DNA of 64,000 nt, taken from NCBI GenBank assembly GCA_963702305.1, contig CAVPBX010000006.1, positions 248,001-312,000 on the forward strand. The letters are read 5' to 3'. This DNA comes from PALSA-693 sp963702305. GTDB lineage: Bacteria > Actinomycetota > Acidimicrobiia > Acidimicrobiales > Palsa-688. How positions within the stretch are numbered: the stretch's first letter is position 1; each line of letters opens with the position of its first letter. The notes below the pieces were generated by a model that saw only the letters and a list, made by a program, of their open reading frames with translations, did no database searches and had not been told where the DNA came from. Positions 52,767 to 63,074 of the stretch are shown one piece after another. The position numbers and the translations under genes are program-made.

Positions 52767-55700
52767 CTACGACCCGGCGCGTGCCTCCGGCAGCCGAGTG
52801 ACGCGGAGGGTCGCCTCGCTCTGATCGGCGAGCGGTACCACGTGCCAGCCGTCACCCGTCGGGGCCAGCCCGATCACGGTGTCGAGGGCCAGGACCTGAT
52901 CCTCGATCCAGGCGCGGTGGGCGTCGACGGCAGCCATCACCCGGTCGTCGCCGGCGACTTCGAGGCGGATCCGGTCGGTCACGTGCAACCCGAGATCCCG
53001 GCGCAGCTGCTGCACGGCCCGCACCAAGTCTCGGGCCCGGCCCTCGACGAGCAACTCGTCGCTCACGCCGAGATCCAGCATCACCAGCCCGGCCGCCCCG
53101 GCCAAGGCCCGAGTCGTCGCCTCGTCGACCGGCTGCACCCGCATCTCGAACTCGCCGGGCTCCAAGGTGCTGTCGCCCACCCGGGCCCGACCGCCGTCGA
53201 GGAGCTCCCAGTCGCCCCGTTTGGCCGCGGCCGCGGCGGCCGGGGTAGCCGGGCCCAGTCGGGGCGCCGCCACCTTGAACACCACGGTGAGGTGGCGCGA
53301 CGCCACGCCCTCCTCGTCCTCGGTCAGGGCCACGGACTTGACGTTGACCTCGTCGGCGATCAGGTCGACGTACGGCGCCAGGCGGGCCGCGTCGGGCGCG
53401 GTGACGGTCAGCCGGCTGAGGGGCAGGCGGGCCCGCAGGCCGTTGGCCTTGCGGATGGAATGGGCCGCCGAGCACACGTCGCGCACCCGGTCCATGTCCG
53501 CCACCAACTCCCCGTCGGCCGGCAGGGACGATGCCGCCGGCCAGTCGGCCAGGTGCACTGATCGCTCCGGACCGGCGTTGGTGAGCTCCCCACCGGATGC
53601 ACTGCCGGCCACCAGGCCCTGCCACACGGCCTCGGTGACGAGAGGGAGCAGGGGGGCGGCCACCCGGCAGGTCACCTCGAGCACCGTGCCCAGGGTGTCG
53701 AACGCATCCTGGGACGCGCCCGCGTCGTCTCGGCCGGTGCCCCAAAACCGGTCCCGGCTGCGCCGGATGTACCAGTTGGTGAGGACATCCAGAAACGACT
53801 CGAGCGCGACGCACGCGCCCGAAAGGTCGTACGCCTCCATGGCGTCGGTCACTTCTTCCACCAACTGGCGGGACTTGGCGATCAGGTAGCGGTCAAGGGT
53901 GCCGGTGGCGTCGGTGCGACCGAGCCGGACCCGACGGCCGTCGGCATTGGCGTACAGGGTGAAGAAGTACCAGGCGTTCCACAACGGCAGCAGGGCCCGG
54001 CGGACAGCGTCGGTGATGCCCTTCTCGTCGGTGATCATGTCCCCGCCCCGGAGCACCGGTGAGGACATGAGGAACCAGCGCATGGCGTCGGCCCCATGGG
54101 TGGCGAACATGGTCTCGGGGTCGGGATAGTTGCGCAACCGCTTCGACATCTTCTTCCCGTCGTCGCCGAGAACGATGCCGTGGGTGAGGCAGGTCTTGAA
54201 GGCGGGGCGGTCGAAGAGCGCCACGGCCAACACGTGCAGGTTGTAGAACCAGGCCCGGGTCTGTCCGATGTACTCGACGATGAAATCGCCGGGGAAGTGC
54301 TCGTCGAACCATTTCTGATTCTCGAACGGGTAGTGCACCTGGGCGAACGGCATGGAGCCGGACTCGAACCAGCAGTCCAGCACGTCGGTCACCCGCCGCA
54401 TCGTCGACTGGCCGGTCGGGTCGTCCGGGTTGGGGCGGGTGAGCTCGTCGATCCCCGGGCGGTGCAGGTCAGTGGGCCGGACCCCGAAATCTTGCGCCAG
54501 CTCGTCGAGACTGCCGTACACGTCGATGCGCGGGTACTGCGGGTCGTCGCTCTTCCACACCGGGATGGGCGAACCCCAGAACCGGTTGCGGGAGATTGAC
54601 CAGTCCCGGGCGTTGGCCAGCCACTTGCCGAACGAGCCGTCGCGGACGTGCTCGGGCACCCAGTTGATCTCCTGGTTGTGGGCCAGCAGGCGGTCCTTGA
54701 TCGCCGTCACCTTGACAAACCACGAGCTGACGGCCCGGTACACCAGCGGCGTGTCGGTCCGCCAACAGTGCGGGTAGGCGTGGACGTACGAATCCGAACG
54801 GACCAGCGCCCCCAGCTGGCGCAGCTCTCGGATTACCGGCTGGTTGGCGTCGAAGACCTGCAGGCCCTCGAAGTCGGGGACCTCCGGGGTGAAGCGGCAC
54901 CGGTCGTCGACGGGGCACACCACCGGAATGCCGACCGCGGCGCAGGCGATCTGGTCGTCCTCGCCGAAGCCGGGTGCCAGGTGCACCACCCCGGTGCCTT
55001 CCTCGGTGGTCACGAAGGCTTCGCCGAGGACCACGAAGGCGTTCGGCGTATCGGCGAACCAGGGGAACAGGGGCCGGTAGTGCCGGCCGACCAGGTCCCG
55101 CCCCGCGACGGTGCCGACCCGGGTGGCGCCCTCGAGCTGCGTCTCGTAGTGACCGAGGATGGCCTCGCCCAACACGAAACGGGCGCCGTCGCGCTCGAAC
55201 ACCGCGTAGGCGACGTCGGGGCCGACCGCCAGCGCCAGATTGGACGGCAGTGTCCAGGGCGTGGTGGTCCACACCCAGAGGTCCACCGCCCCCGCGACCA
55301 GGTCGGGGCCCGAACCAGCCCGGGGCTCCAACCGGAACGCCACCGTGACCGCCGGGTCCTGCCGGTCACGGTAGGCGTCGTCAACGCGGGTCTCGGAGTT
55401 GGAGAGCGGCGTCTCGCACTCCCAGCAGTAGGGCAGCACCCGGTAGTCCTCGTACAGCAAGTCCTTGTCCCACAGCTGCTTGAGGGCCCACATCACGCTC
55501 TCCATGTACGAGAGGTCCATGGTCTTGTAGTCGTTGGCGAAGTCGACCCAGCGGGCCTGTCGGGTGACGTACCGCTCCCACTCCTTGGTGTAGCGCAGGA
55601 CGGAGGTACGGCAGTGTTCGTTGAACCGGTCGATGCCGTATTCGGTGATCGGCCCCCGGCCCGACACCCCGAGCTCCTTCTCGGTCTCGGTCTCGGCCGG

Positions 55701-55991
55701 CAGCCCGTGGCAGTCCCATCCGAAGCGCCGCTCCACCCGCTGGCCCCGCATGGTGCGGTATCGGGGCACGACGTCCTTGACGTAGCCGGTTAAAAGATGG
55801 CCGTAGTGCGGCAAGCCATTGGCGAAGGGCGGACCGTCGTAGAAGACGAACTCGTCCTCGGCCGGCCGGCTGTCGACGGACCGCTGGAACGTTCCGTCCG
55901 CCGCCCAGGCCGCCAGGATCTCTTCCTCGAGGTGGGGGAAGCGAGGTGAACCCGGGACGTCGGGATAGGGGCGGTCGGGGCCGGCGGGCAT
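52767..55991 (-). CDS. ileS: Isoleucyl-tRNA synthetase
   Basis: 1074 residues. Class I synthetase: HIGH-type site as PHYGHLLTG near 61-69, GWDCHGLPAE, editing domain with TTPWTLPSNLALAV, and KMSKR near 600. The long form with a large C-terminus matches the eukaryote-like type 2 group, whose members (as in mycobacteria) are often mupirocin-insensitive; the zinc site includes YCWECETPL. Reverse, convergent with the preceding gene and divergent from the DksA-like gene. No T-box leader is evident in the short gap. Confidence 0.97.
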   Translation of the reverse strand: MPAGPDRPYPDVPGSPRFPHLEEEILAAWAADGTFQRSVDSRPAEDEFVFYDGPPFANGLPHYGHLLTGYVKDVVPRYRTMRGQRVERRFGWDCHGLPAETETEKELGVSGRGPITEYGIDRFNEHCRTSVLRYTKEWERYVTRQARWVDFANDYKTMDLSYMESVMWALKQLWDKDLLYEDYRVLPYCWECETPLSNSETRVDDAYRDRQDPAVTVAFRLEPRAGSGPDLVAGAVDLWVWTTTPWTLPSNLALAVGPDVAYAVFERDGARFVLGEAILGHYETQLEGATRVGTVAGRDLVGRHYRPLFPWFADTPNAFVVLGEAFVTTEEGTGVVHLAPGFGEDDQIACAAVGIPVVCPVDDRCRFTPEVPDFEGLQVFDANQPVIRELRQLGALVRSDSYVHAYPHCWRTDTPLVYRAVSSWFVKVTAIKDRLLAHNQEINWVPEHVRDGSFGKWLANARDWSISRNRFWGSPIPVWKSDDPQYPRIDVYGSLDELAQDFGVRPTDLHRPGIDELTRPNPDDPTGQSTMRRVTDVLDCWFESGSMPFAQVHYPFENQKWFDEHFPGDFIVEYIGQTRAWFYNLHVLAVALFDRPAFKTCLTHGIVLGDDGKKMSKRLRNYPDPETMFATHGADAMRWFLMSSPVLRGGDMITDEKGITDAVRRALLPLWNAWYFFTLYANADGRRVRLGRTDATGTLDRYLIAKSRQLVEEVTDAMEAYDLSGACVALESFLDVLTNWYIRRSRDRFWGTGRDDAGASQDAFDTLGTVLEVTCRVAAPLLPLVTEAVWQGLVAGSASGGELTNAGPERSVHLADWPAASSLPADGELVADMDRVRDVCSAAHSIRKANGLRARLPLSRLTVTAPDAARLAPYVDLIADEVNVKSVALTEDEEGVASRHLTVVFKVAAPRLGPATPAAAAAAKRGDWELLDGGRARVGDSTLEPGEFEMRVQPVDEATTRALAGAAGLVMLDLGVSDELLVEGRARDLVRAVQQLRRDLGLHVTDRIRLEVAGDDRVMAAVDAHRAWIEDQVLALDTVIGLAPTGDGWHVVPLADQSEATLRVTRLPEARAGS

Positions 55992-56126
55992 CCCACCACG
56001 ATACGGGGGAACAACGGCGGCCCTGGTGGCGTTTCGTCACTGACCGGAGCCGAACCACCCGTGGTAGGGTTCCTGGCTCCTCGGACACCCCCACGGGCAC
56101 CAACCAACGCCGCAGGGCAGGACGAC

Positions 56127-56687
56127 ATGCTCAAGAAACAGACGACTCCCAACACCAACAAGACCGCCGCCAAGGCCCCGAGCAAGACCCCCGCCAAGGC
56201 GCCGGCGAAACCGGGTGGGGCGACCAAAGACGCACCCAAGGCCGCCACCCCGGCCAAGGCGGCCGCAGCGGCCAAGACCCCGGCGGCTGCCAAGGCGGCG
56301 AAGCCTCGCGGTGACCGGAAGGCGTTCCTCGCCAGCCAGCGCCAGCTGCTCCTCGACGAGCGTGCCAACTACATCCGTTCGGCCGACACCCTCAAGGCCC
56401 AGGCGGACTCGCTAGCCCTGGAGCACGAACCGGGGGATGTCCAGTTCGACGAGGAGGGCGGCGAGGGCGGCACCTCCAACGTCGACCGGGAGCTGGACCT
56501 GGTCCTGTCGGCGCAGGCCCGGGCCGCGGCGGGCGAGATCGACCGGGCCCTGGCGAAGATCGACGCCGGCACCTACGGATACTGCGAGCAGTGCGGGGAG
56601 CCCATTCCCGACGCCCGGCTCCAGGCCCTGCCGCAGGCTTCCTTGTGCGTGGCCTGCAAGAGCGGCGGGCTGTCGTCACGGCGCTGA
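56127..56687 (+). CDS. DksA/TraR C4 zinc-finger protein with Lys/Ala/Pro-rich N-terminus
   Basis: 186 residues from ATG 56127; an in-frame extension to 56061 does not look coding. N-terminus (1-60) is a KTAAKAPSKTPAKAP-type tail. Then a coiled-coil region with RQLLLDERANYIRSADTLKAQADSLA, and the zinc finger CEQCGEPIPDARLQALPQASLCVAC (C-x2-C ... C-x2-C). DksA relatives bind RNA polymerase in the secondary channel; whether this one does is unproved. Divergent from ileS. Confidence 0.88.
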   Translation: MLKKQTTPNTNKTAAKAPSKTPAKAPAKPGGATKDAPKAATPAKAAAAAKTPAAAKAAKPRGDRKAFLASQRQLLLDERANYIRSADTLKAQADSLALEHEPGDVQFDEEGGEGGTSNVDRELDLVLSAQARAAAGEIDRALAKIDAGTYGYCEQCGEPIPDARLQALPQASLCVACKSGGLSSRR

Positions 56688-57200
56688 GCGTCAAAACCCA
56701 GCGAGCCGGCCGCCGGCTCCTGATCCCGGCGGTCGCGGTGCTGGTGGTAGCCGCCGATCAGCTCAGCAAGACCTGGGCCCTGGATCATCTGCAGCGATCC
56801 GAGCGGCACGTGGTGGGCCCCGATCTGGTTCACCTTGACCTTCAACAGCGGGGCGGCGTTCAGCCTGGGGCGGGGCGTCACCCCGGTGGTCGAGACGGTG
56901 GTGGTAGTGCTGGTGGCCTGGCTGCTGGTGTTCAGCCGCCGAGCCAGCCAGGCGGCCACGGTCCCGCTGGCGGTGGGGCTGGGGCTGCTGCTCGGCGGAG
57001 CCGCCGGGAACCTGGCCGACCGCGTCCTGCGGCACCACCACGGGGCGGTGATCGATTTCATCGCGGCCCTCCGGATCGGCAGCCACGACTGGTGGCCGAT
57101 CTTCAACGTGGCGGACGCAGCCATCGTGATTGGCGTCCTGGTGCTGGTCGCTTGCTACTGGCTCCGCCGGGATCGGCGCCCGGCGGCTGCTGATGGCTGA
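56684..57200 (+). CDS. lspA: Lipoprotein signal peptidase (frame break)
   Basis: About 170 residues. Removes signal peptides from prolipoproteins. LIPAVAVLVVAADQLSKTWAL, then an extra C in the C-run at 56818-56821 breaks the frame between HVVGP and IWFTLTFNSGAAFSLG; then GNLADRVLRHHHGAVIDFI (catalytic Asp) and PIFNVADAAIVIG (second Asp). Four membrane helices. The start is unclear: no ATG or GTG suits the normal N-terminus, so CTG at 56684, or GTG at 56645 inside the previous gene, are candidates. Stop overlaps rluD. Confidence 0.87.
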
Positions 57201-58155
57201 GAGCTGGGTCGTGCCCGGCGCCCTGGATGGCGAGCGCCTCGATCGAGCGGTGGCCCTGCTCACCGGGTTGAGCCGGAGTGACGTCAACGGGCTGATCGAT
57301 GCCGGGCGGGTCACCGTCGCCAACCGGGTGGCGAGCTCGCACAGCCGCCGGGTCCGGGCCGGCGAGCCGCTATCGATCGAGGGGACGGTGCAGCCCAGCC
57401 GGCCGGCGGTCGTCGAGGCCGACGCCGGCGTCGACGTCCCGGTGGTGTGGTCGGACGACCAGGTGGTGGTGGTGGACAAGCCGGCGGGGCTCGTCGTGCA
57501 CCCAGGGGCCGGCAACCGGACCGGCACCCTGGTGCACGGGTTGGTGTCCCGGTTTCCCGATCTGGCGGCCCTGGCCGAGGGCGGGGACGGTGAACGAGAC
57601 CGGCCGGGCATCGTGCACCGGCTCGACAAAGGCACGTCGGGGTTACTGATGGTGGCGCGTACGCCGGCGGCCCGGGCCGCCCTGGTCAGCCAGCTCGCCC
57701 GCCGCCAAGTGGGCCGCGAGTACGTGGCCTTGGTCACCGGGACCGTCGCCGCCGACGCCGGGCTGATCGACGCCCCGCTGGGCCGCGCCGACCGCGACCC
57801 CACCCGCATCCGGGTGCAGGCCGGCGGCCGCCAGGCCCGCACCCGCTACCAGGTCGAAGGTCGCTACGACCAGCCGGAGGCCCTGACCCGGGTGCGCTGC
57901 CAGCTCGAGACGGGCCGCACCCACCAGATCCGGGTCCATCTGGCGTCGATCGGTCACCCCGTCGTCGGCGACGACCGCTACGCGGGCCGCGGCGGTGACC
58001 ACTGGCGACCCCTCCCGCCGGGCCGCCCGTTCCTGCACGCCGCGGTCCTGGCGTTCGATCACCCGCTCACCGGGGAGCGGCTGTCCTTTTCCTCCCCCTT
58101 GCCGGAAGACCTCCAGGCGGTATTGGCCCAGGTCACCAACACCGCGGCCCGGTAG
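57193..58155 (+). CDS. Large-subunit pseudouridine synthase, RluA/RluD family
   Basis: 320 residues, ATG overlapping lspA. N-terminal S4 domain (LDRAVALLTGLSRSDVNGLIDAGRV), then the catalytic domain with DKPAGLVVHPGAGN, HRLDKGTSGLLMVA (catalytic Asp) and ETGRTHQIRVHLASIGHPVVGD. Isomerises uridines in 23S rRNA, probably as RluD. Standard lspA neighbour in many bacteria. Confidence 0.93.
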   Translation: MAESWVVPGALDGERLDRAVALLTGLSRSDVNGLIDAGRVTVANRVASSHSRRVRAGEPLSIEGTVQPSRPAVVEADAGVDVPVVWSDDQVVVVDKPAGLVVHPGAGNRTGTLVHGLVSRFPDLAALAEGGDGERDRPGIVHRLDKGTSGLLMVARTPAARAALVSQLARRQVGREYVALVTGTVAADAGLIDAPLGRADRDPTRIRVQAGGRQARTRYQVEGRYDQPEALTRVRCQLETGRTHQIRVHLASIGHPVVGDDRYAGRGGDHWRPLPPGRPFLHAAVLAFDHPLTGERLSFSSPLPEDLQAVLAQVTNTAAR

Positions 58156-58201
58156 GTCTATTGTTGGCGCCTTCACAAGGGTAGTTCTGGGAGGAGAACG
58201 A

Positions 58202-59387
58202 ATGACACTCGCAAGACCAGCTCGGATGAAGGTGATCGCCGTGGTCGGCATCGCCGCCATGGGCCTGGCCGCGTGCGGCTCGAGCAAAAAGGCCGCCACT
58301 ACGTCGCCGACGACGGCGGGGACGGGCGGGAGCAGTTCGGGCACCACCCTCAAGATCGGCTTCTTCGGCGCTCTCACCGGCGCCAACGCGCAGCTCGGCA
58401 TCAACATCGAGGATGGCGAGAAGCTGGCCATCAGCCAGTACAACGCCACCAACCCCTCGGTCAAGGTCTCGGTGGTGCCATTCGACAGCCAGGGCGACCC
58501 GGCCCAGGCCAACAACGGCGCCAATACCCTCATCAACGCCAAGGTGGTCGCCGTCATCGGTCCCGCCTTCTCCGGTGAATCGGCCGCGGCCGACCCCATC
58601 TTCGAGGCCGCCGGCATCCCCAACGTGAGCGCGTCCGCCACCAACGTCAAGCTGGCGTCGCACGGCTACAAGTACTTCCACCGGGTCCTGGCCGCCGACG
58701 ACGCCCAGGGCAAGGGGGACGCCGACTATCTGGTCAACACCCTCGGGGCCAAGACCGTGGCGGTCATCGACGACTCCAGCACCTACGGCGAGGGCTTGGC
58801 CACGGTGGTCCGGGCCACGCTCAAGACCAATGGGGGCGCGGACGTGCTCGACGACCACATCCTGGCGACCGGCACCGACTACGGCGCCACCGTCAACAGC
58901 ATCATCGCCAAGAAGCCGGCGGCGGTGTTCTTCGGCGGGTACTACGACGCCGCCGGCCGCCTGATCAACCAGCTGACGCAGCAAGGGCTACACCGGCAAG
59001 TTCATGTCCGGTGACGGCTCCGAGGACGCCAAGTTCATCACCGACGCCGGCGGGGCGCCCGCCGCGGGTGCGTTCCTCAGCTGTGCCTGCGCCGACGCCT
59101 CCAAGATCCCGGGGGCCACGGCGTTCGTGTCGGCCTACCGGGCGGCCTACGGGACCGCCCCGGCCATCTATTCCGGCGAGGCCTACGACGCCACCAACTT
59201 CGTGCTGGCGGCGATCAAGTCCGGTGCCACCACGGGCGCCGCGATCAACACCTACCTCGGCAGCAACAGCTACGCCGGGGTGACCAAGACTGTCAAGTTC
59301 CAGCCGGACGGCAACGTCAGCGGCGGGACGATCTACGTCTACGAGGTGCAGGGCAGCGCCCTCGTCCAGATCGGTACGACCAGCTAG
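58202..59387 (+). CDS. ABC transporter substrate-binding lipoprotein, branched-chain amino acid type (frame break)
   Basis: About 394 residues. Lipobox LAAC-G (GLAACGSS) near residue 22 gives a membrane-anchored outside protein, to be processed by LspA encoded just upstream. A Ser/Thr-rich linker, then LKIGFFGALTGANAQLG, VVAVIGPAFSGESAAADPIF and VNVSASATN. After one extra G near 58987 (NQLTQQG / YTGKFMSGDG), the C-terminal lobe continues to VYEVQGSALVQIG. LivJ/LivK-like (PBP1 type I); the actual ligand could be leucine, other amino acids, amides or urea. Confidence 0.88.
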
Positions 59388-59400
59388 CAAGGTGTGAGTC

Positions 59401-59428
59401 AGGAGCGGGAACTGGCGTTCCCGCTCCT
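59401..59428 (+). terminator. Perfect 12-bp hairpin between binding-protein and permease genes
   Basis: AGGAGCGGGAAC (59401-59412) pairs with GTTCCCGCTCCT (59417-59428), 4-base loop, 14 bases after the stop of the binding-protein gene. No T-run. Likely an attenuator or 3'-end stabiliser that gives more binding protein than permease, as is common in such operons. Confidence 0.75.
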
Positions 59429-59462
59429 GCACTCTTCGCAAAAGAATCCGCCGGAGGACTGC

Positions 59463-60404
59463 TTGCACCTGAACAATTTCGTCACCTTGTTCTGGCCTTC
59501 GACGGTGGACGGGCTGGTACTCGGCAGCATTTACGCCCTCTTCGCGCTCGGCTACACGATGGTCTACGGCGTGCTGAAACTGATCAACTTCGCCCACAGC
59601 GAGGTGTTCATGGTCGGCACCATGGCCATGCTGGGCCTGGTCGACGTGCTCCATATCCACAACGCGCCGGGCGGCTTCGCCTTAGTTGGGCTCCTGTTGT
59701 TGTGTGTCTTGGTCGCGGGTGTGTCCTCCGGCGGCGTGGCCCTGATGCTGGAGCGCATCGCCTACCGACCGCTCCGCCGCCGGGGGGCCAGTCGGCTGGC
59801 CGCCCTGATTTCCGCCATCGGGATGTCATTTGTCCTGCAGGAGATCTTCGGCATCTACTACACCCGAAACGCCGTTGAATTGCCGAGCCTCATGGGCCAC
59901 GCCGTCCTGTTCCGGCTGGGCTCGGCCGAGGTCACGTCCGACGACCTGCTGGTGGTCATCACCGGACTGGTGATGATGGTGGCGTTGGAACGCCTAGTGG
60001 CCACCACCAAATTCGGGCGCGGTATTCGCGCCGTCGCCCAGGACCCGGAGACGTCGACGCTGATGGGCGTCAACCTCGATCGCATCATCGTCTACACCTT
60101 TCTGATCGGCGGCCTGATGGCCGGGGTGGCAGCCACGCTTTGGGATGTGCACTACCACCAGACGCAGTTCAACATCGGCCAGCTACCCGGACTGAAGGCC
60201 TTCACCGCCGCCGTCCTCGGCGGGATCGGCAATCTCCGCGGGGCCCTGCTCGGCGGGCTGGTCATCGGACTGCTGGAGTTCTACGGGTCCAGCATCTTCG
60301 GTTCGCAATGGCGGGATCCGACCGTCTTCGTGGTCCTGGTGCTGGTCCTCCTCTTCCGCCCCACCGGCCTGCTGGGCGAGTCCCTGACCCGGGCCCGGGT
60401 ATGA
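59463..60404 (+). CDS. Branched-chain amino acid-type ABC transporter permease, LivH family
   Basis: 313 residues from TTG at 59463, preceded by GGAGG with 5-base spacing; a longer frame starts at 59394 but would read through the hairpin. Eight or so membrane helices: GLVLGSIYALFALGYTMVYGVLKLINFAHSE at the N-terminus, MLERIAYRPLRRRGAS, and FTAAVLGGIGNLRGALLGG near the end. Pairs with the next gene to form the channel. Stop overlaps livM-type gene (ATGA). Confidence 0.92.
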   Translation: MHLNNFVTLFWPSTVDGLVLGSIYALFALGYTMVYGVLKLINFAHSEVFMVGTMAMLGLVDVLHIHNAPGGFALVGLLLLCVLVAGVSSGGVALMLERIAYRPLRRRGASRLAALISAIGMSFVLQEIFGIYYTRNAVELPSLMGHAVLFRLGSAEVTSDDLLVVITGLVMMVALERLVATTKFGRGIRAVAQDPETSTLMGVNLDRIIVYTFLIGGLMAGVAATLWDVHYHQTQFNIGQLPGLKAFTAAVLGGIGNLRGALLGGLVIGLLEFYGSSIFGSQWRDPTVFVVLVLVLLFRPTGLLGESLTRARV

Positions 60405-61537
60405 CCAGCCCCATCACCGAGCTGCCGACCCGGGTGCTGGCCCGTGTCGGGCAGGCCCAGATGCGGCTCAACACCCGGGCCGGGCGGCTCTGGGCCGCCC
60501 AGCCGTGGTGGGCCCGGACCTTGGCCGTCCTGGGCCTGTTCGCGGCCCTGGCCATCCTCCTGCCGACCTCGCCGGTGGCCCACGTCATGGCGCCGCAGAG
60601 CGCCTGGTCGATCGTGCTGTCGGAGCAGATCGGGGTCTTCATCCTGCTGGCGATCGGGCTCAACGTGGTGGTCGGGCTCGCCGGCATGCTCGACCTCGGC
60701 TACGTCGCCTTCTACGCCGTCGGCGGCTACACCCTGGCGCTGCTCGCCACCCGTCAACATTGGGACTTCTGGATCATCCTGCCGATCGGCATCGCCCTCT
60801 CCGCGATTTCCGGACTCATCCTGGGTGCCCCCACCCTGCGCCTGCGCGGCGATTACCTGGCCATCGTCACCCTCGGTTTCGGGCAGATCATCTCCACCGC
60901 GGCCAACAACTTCAACTTCGACGGCGGCCCGCAGGGTATCTCGGTGATCCCCCACCCACCGAGCATCGACCACATCAAACAGTTCAGCTACGGGTTCATC
61001 GACGGCAAGCCCTACTACTACCTGGTGCTGACGGCCATCTTCCTCGCCGTTTTCCTGGCCCGCCGGCTGGAACGCAGCCGCATCGGTCGGGGCTGGATGG
61101 CCATCCGCGAGGACGAGGACGTTGCGGAGCTGATGGGGGTACCGACCTATCGCTTCCGGCTGTGGTCGTTTGCCATCGGGGCCGCGGTGGGCGGAGCCGG
61201 CGGGGTGTTCTTCGCGGCTCAGGCCAACCACATCGAGCCCGCGGTCTACAGCTATCAGGTGTCGATCCTGGTGGTGGCCGCGGTGGTGCTGGGCGGATCC
61301 GGGAACCTGTTCGGCGTCATCCTGGGGGCCTTCGTGGTGGCCTGGCTGCCGGAGCGCTTCCGTGGCTTTGCCAACGACCGCATCCTGATCTTCGGTGCCG
61401 CCCTCGTCGTCATGATGATCTTCCGGCCCGAAGGGCTGTGGCCCTCGCGGCGGCGCCGAGCGGAGCTGTCGGACCCGGGTACCGGTGGTGGCATGAACGC
61501 GCCCCTGATCGCGCCTGCGGCCGAGGGTGACCAGTGA
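60401..61537 (+). CDS. Branched-chain amino acid-type ABC transporter permease, LivM family
   Basis: 378 residues, ATG overlapping the previous stop. A cytoplasmic start of 35-40 residues, then about ten membrane helices: GLNVVVGLAGMLDLGYVAFYAVGGY, PTLRLRGDYLAIVTLGFGQI, SRIGRGWMAIREDEDVAELMG (the coupling loop), and VLGGSGNLFGVILGAF. Forms the second half of the pore. No defects. Confidence 0.94.
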   Translation: MTSPITELPTRVLARVGQAQMRLNTRAGRLWAAQPWWARTLAVLGLFAALAILLPTSPVAHVMAPQSAWSIVLSEQIGVFILLAIGLNVVVGLAGMLDLGYVAFYAVGGYTLALLATRQHWDFWIILPIGIALSAISGLILGAPTLRLRGDYLAIVTLGFGQIISTAANNFNFDGGPQGISVIPHPPSIDHIKQFSYGFIDGKPYYYLVLTAIFLAVFLARRLERSRIGRGWMAIREDEDVAELMGVPTYRFRLWSFAIGAAVGGAGGVFFAAQANHIEPAVYSYQVSILVVAAVVLGGSGNLFGVILGAFVVAWLPERFRGFANDRILIFGAALVVMMIFRPEGLWPSRRRRAELSDPGTGGGMNAPLIAPAAEGDQ

Positions 61538-62332
61538 CCGCGCCGGCTCGACTCGGCGGGTTGCTCGAACTCGACCGCGTCACCGTGCGCTTCGGTGGCG
61601 TGGTGGCCATCTCCGAGCTCGACCTGGAGGTCCGCGAGGGCGAGATCTTCGGCCTCATCGGGCCCAACGGCGCCGGCAAGACCTCGTCCTTCAACATCAT
61701 CACCGGCGTGTATCAGCCGAGCGACGGCGACGTCCGCTTCGAGGGCCGGTCGCTGGGGGGCCTCAAGCCCCATCAGATCACCCACCTCGGCATCGCCCGG
61801 ACCTTTCAGAACATCCGCCTCTTCCCCGAGATGTCGGTCCTCGAGAACGTGATGGTCGGCGCCGACGCCCGCCACCGCACCGGCATCCCCGGCGCCCTGC
61901 TGGGTCTGCCCCGCCACCGCCGGGAGCAACGGGACGGCGAGACGCTGGGGCGGCAGCTGCTCGAGTTCGTCGGCATCCGCGGTGCGGAACAGGAGACGGC
62001 CCGCAACCTGCCCTACGGCGACCAGCGCCGCCTGGAAATCGCCCGGGCCCTGGCCACCCGGCCCCGGCTGCTGCTGCTCGACGAGCCGGCGGCGGGTATG
62101 AACCCGGCGGAGAAGCTCAGCTTGGCCTCGCTGGTGCGCGCCATCAGGGACACCGGTGTCACCGTGCTGCTGATCGAACACGACATGGGTCTGGTCATGA
62201 CCATCAGCGACCGCATCGCCGTCCTGGACTTTGGCCGGAAGATCGCCGAAGGTCTCCCCGCCGAGGTGCGCCAATCGCCCGACGTGATCGAGGCCTACCT
62301 GGGGCGGCCGGCCGCCGCCGAAGGGGGTGCCG

Positions 62333-62343
<11 letters not shown>
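61534..62343 (+). CDS. ABC transporter ATPase, LivG family
   Basis: 269 residues, GTG overlapping the previous stop. Walker A GPNGAGKTS near 41-49, Q-loop FQNIRLFPEMSVLENVMVG, signature reading NLPYGDQRRLEIARAL (LPYGDQ, the form usual in LivG, not LSGGQ), Walker B LLLLDEPAAGMNP, and H-loop IEHDMGLVM. Drives transport with the LivF-like partner. Confidence 0.95.
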
Positions 62344-63037
<694 letters not shown>

Positions 63038-63074
63038 CCGTTGCCACCTGGTGGCTCCGGACCCGGGGGACTGC

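Noticed and set aside
55992..56126. T-box leader for ileS
   Set aside because: Some actinobacterial ileS genes have one, and a GGTGG-like string occurs here, but the 135-base gap shared with a divergent gene lacks the specifier loop and a clear antiterminator.
59409..59420. GAAC-N4-GTTC match to the LexA box
   Set aside because: It is the centre of a longer perfect hairpin in the transporter operon, downstream of a stop codon, with no promoter; the match is explained by the palindrome.
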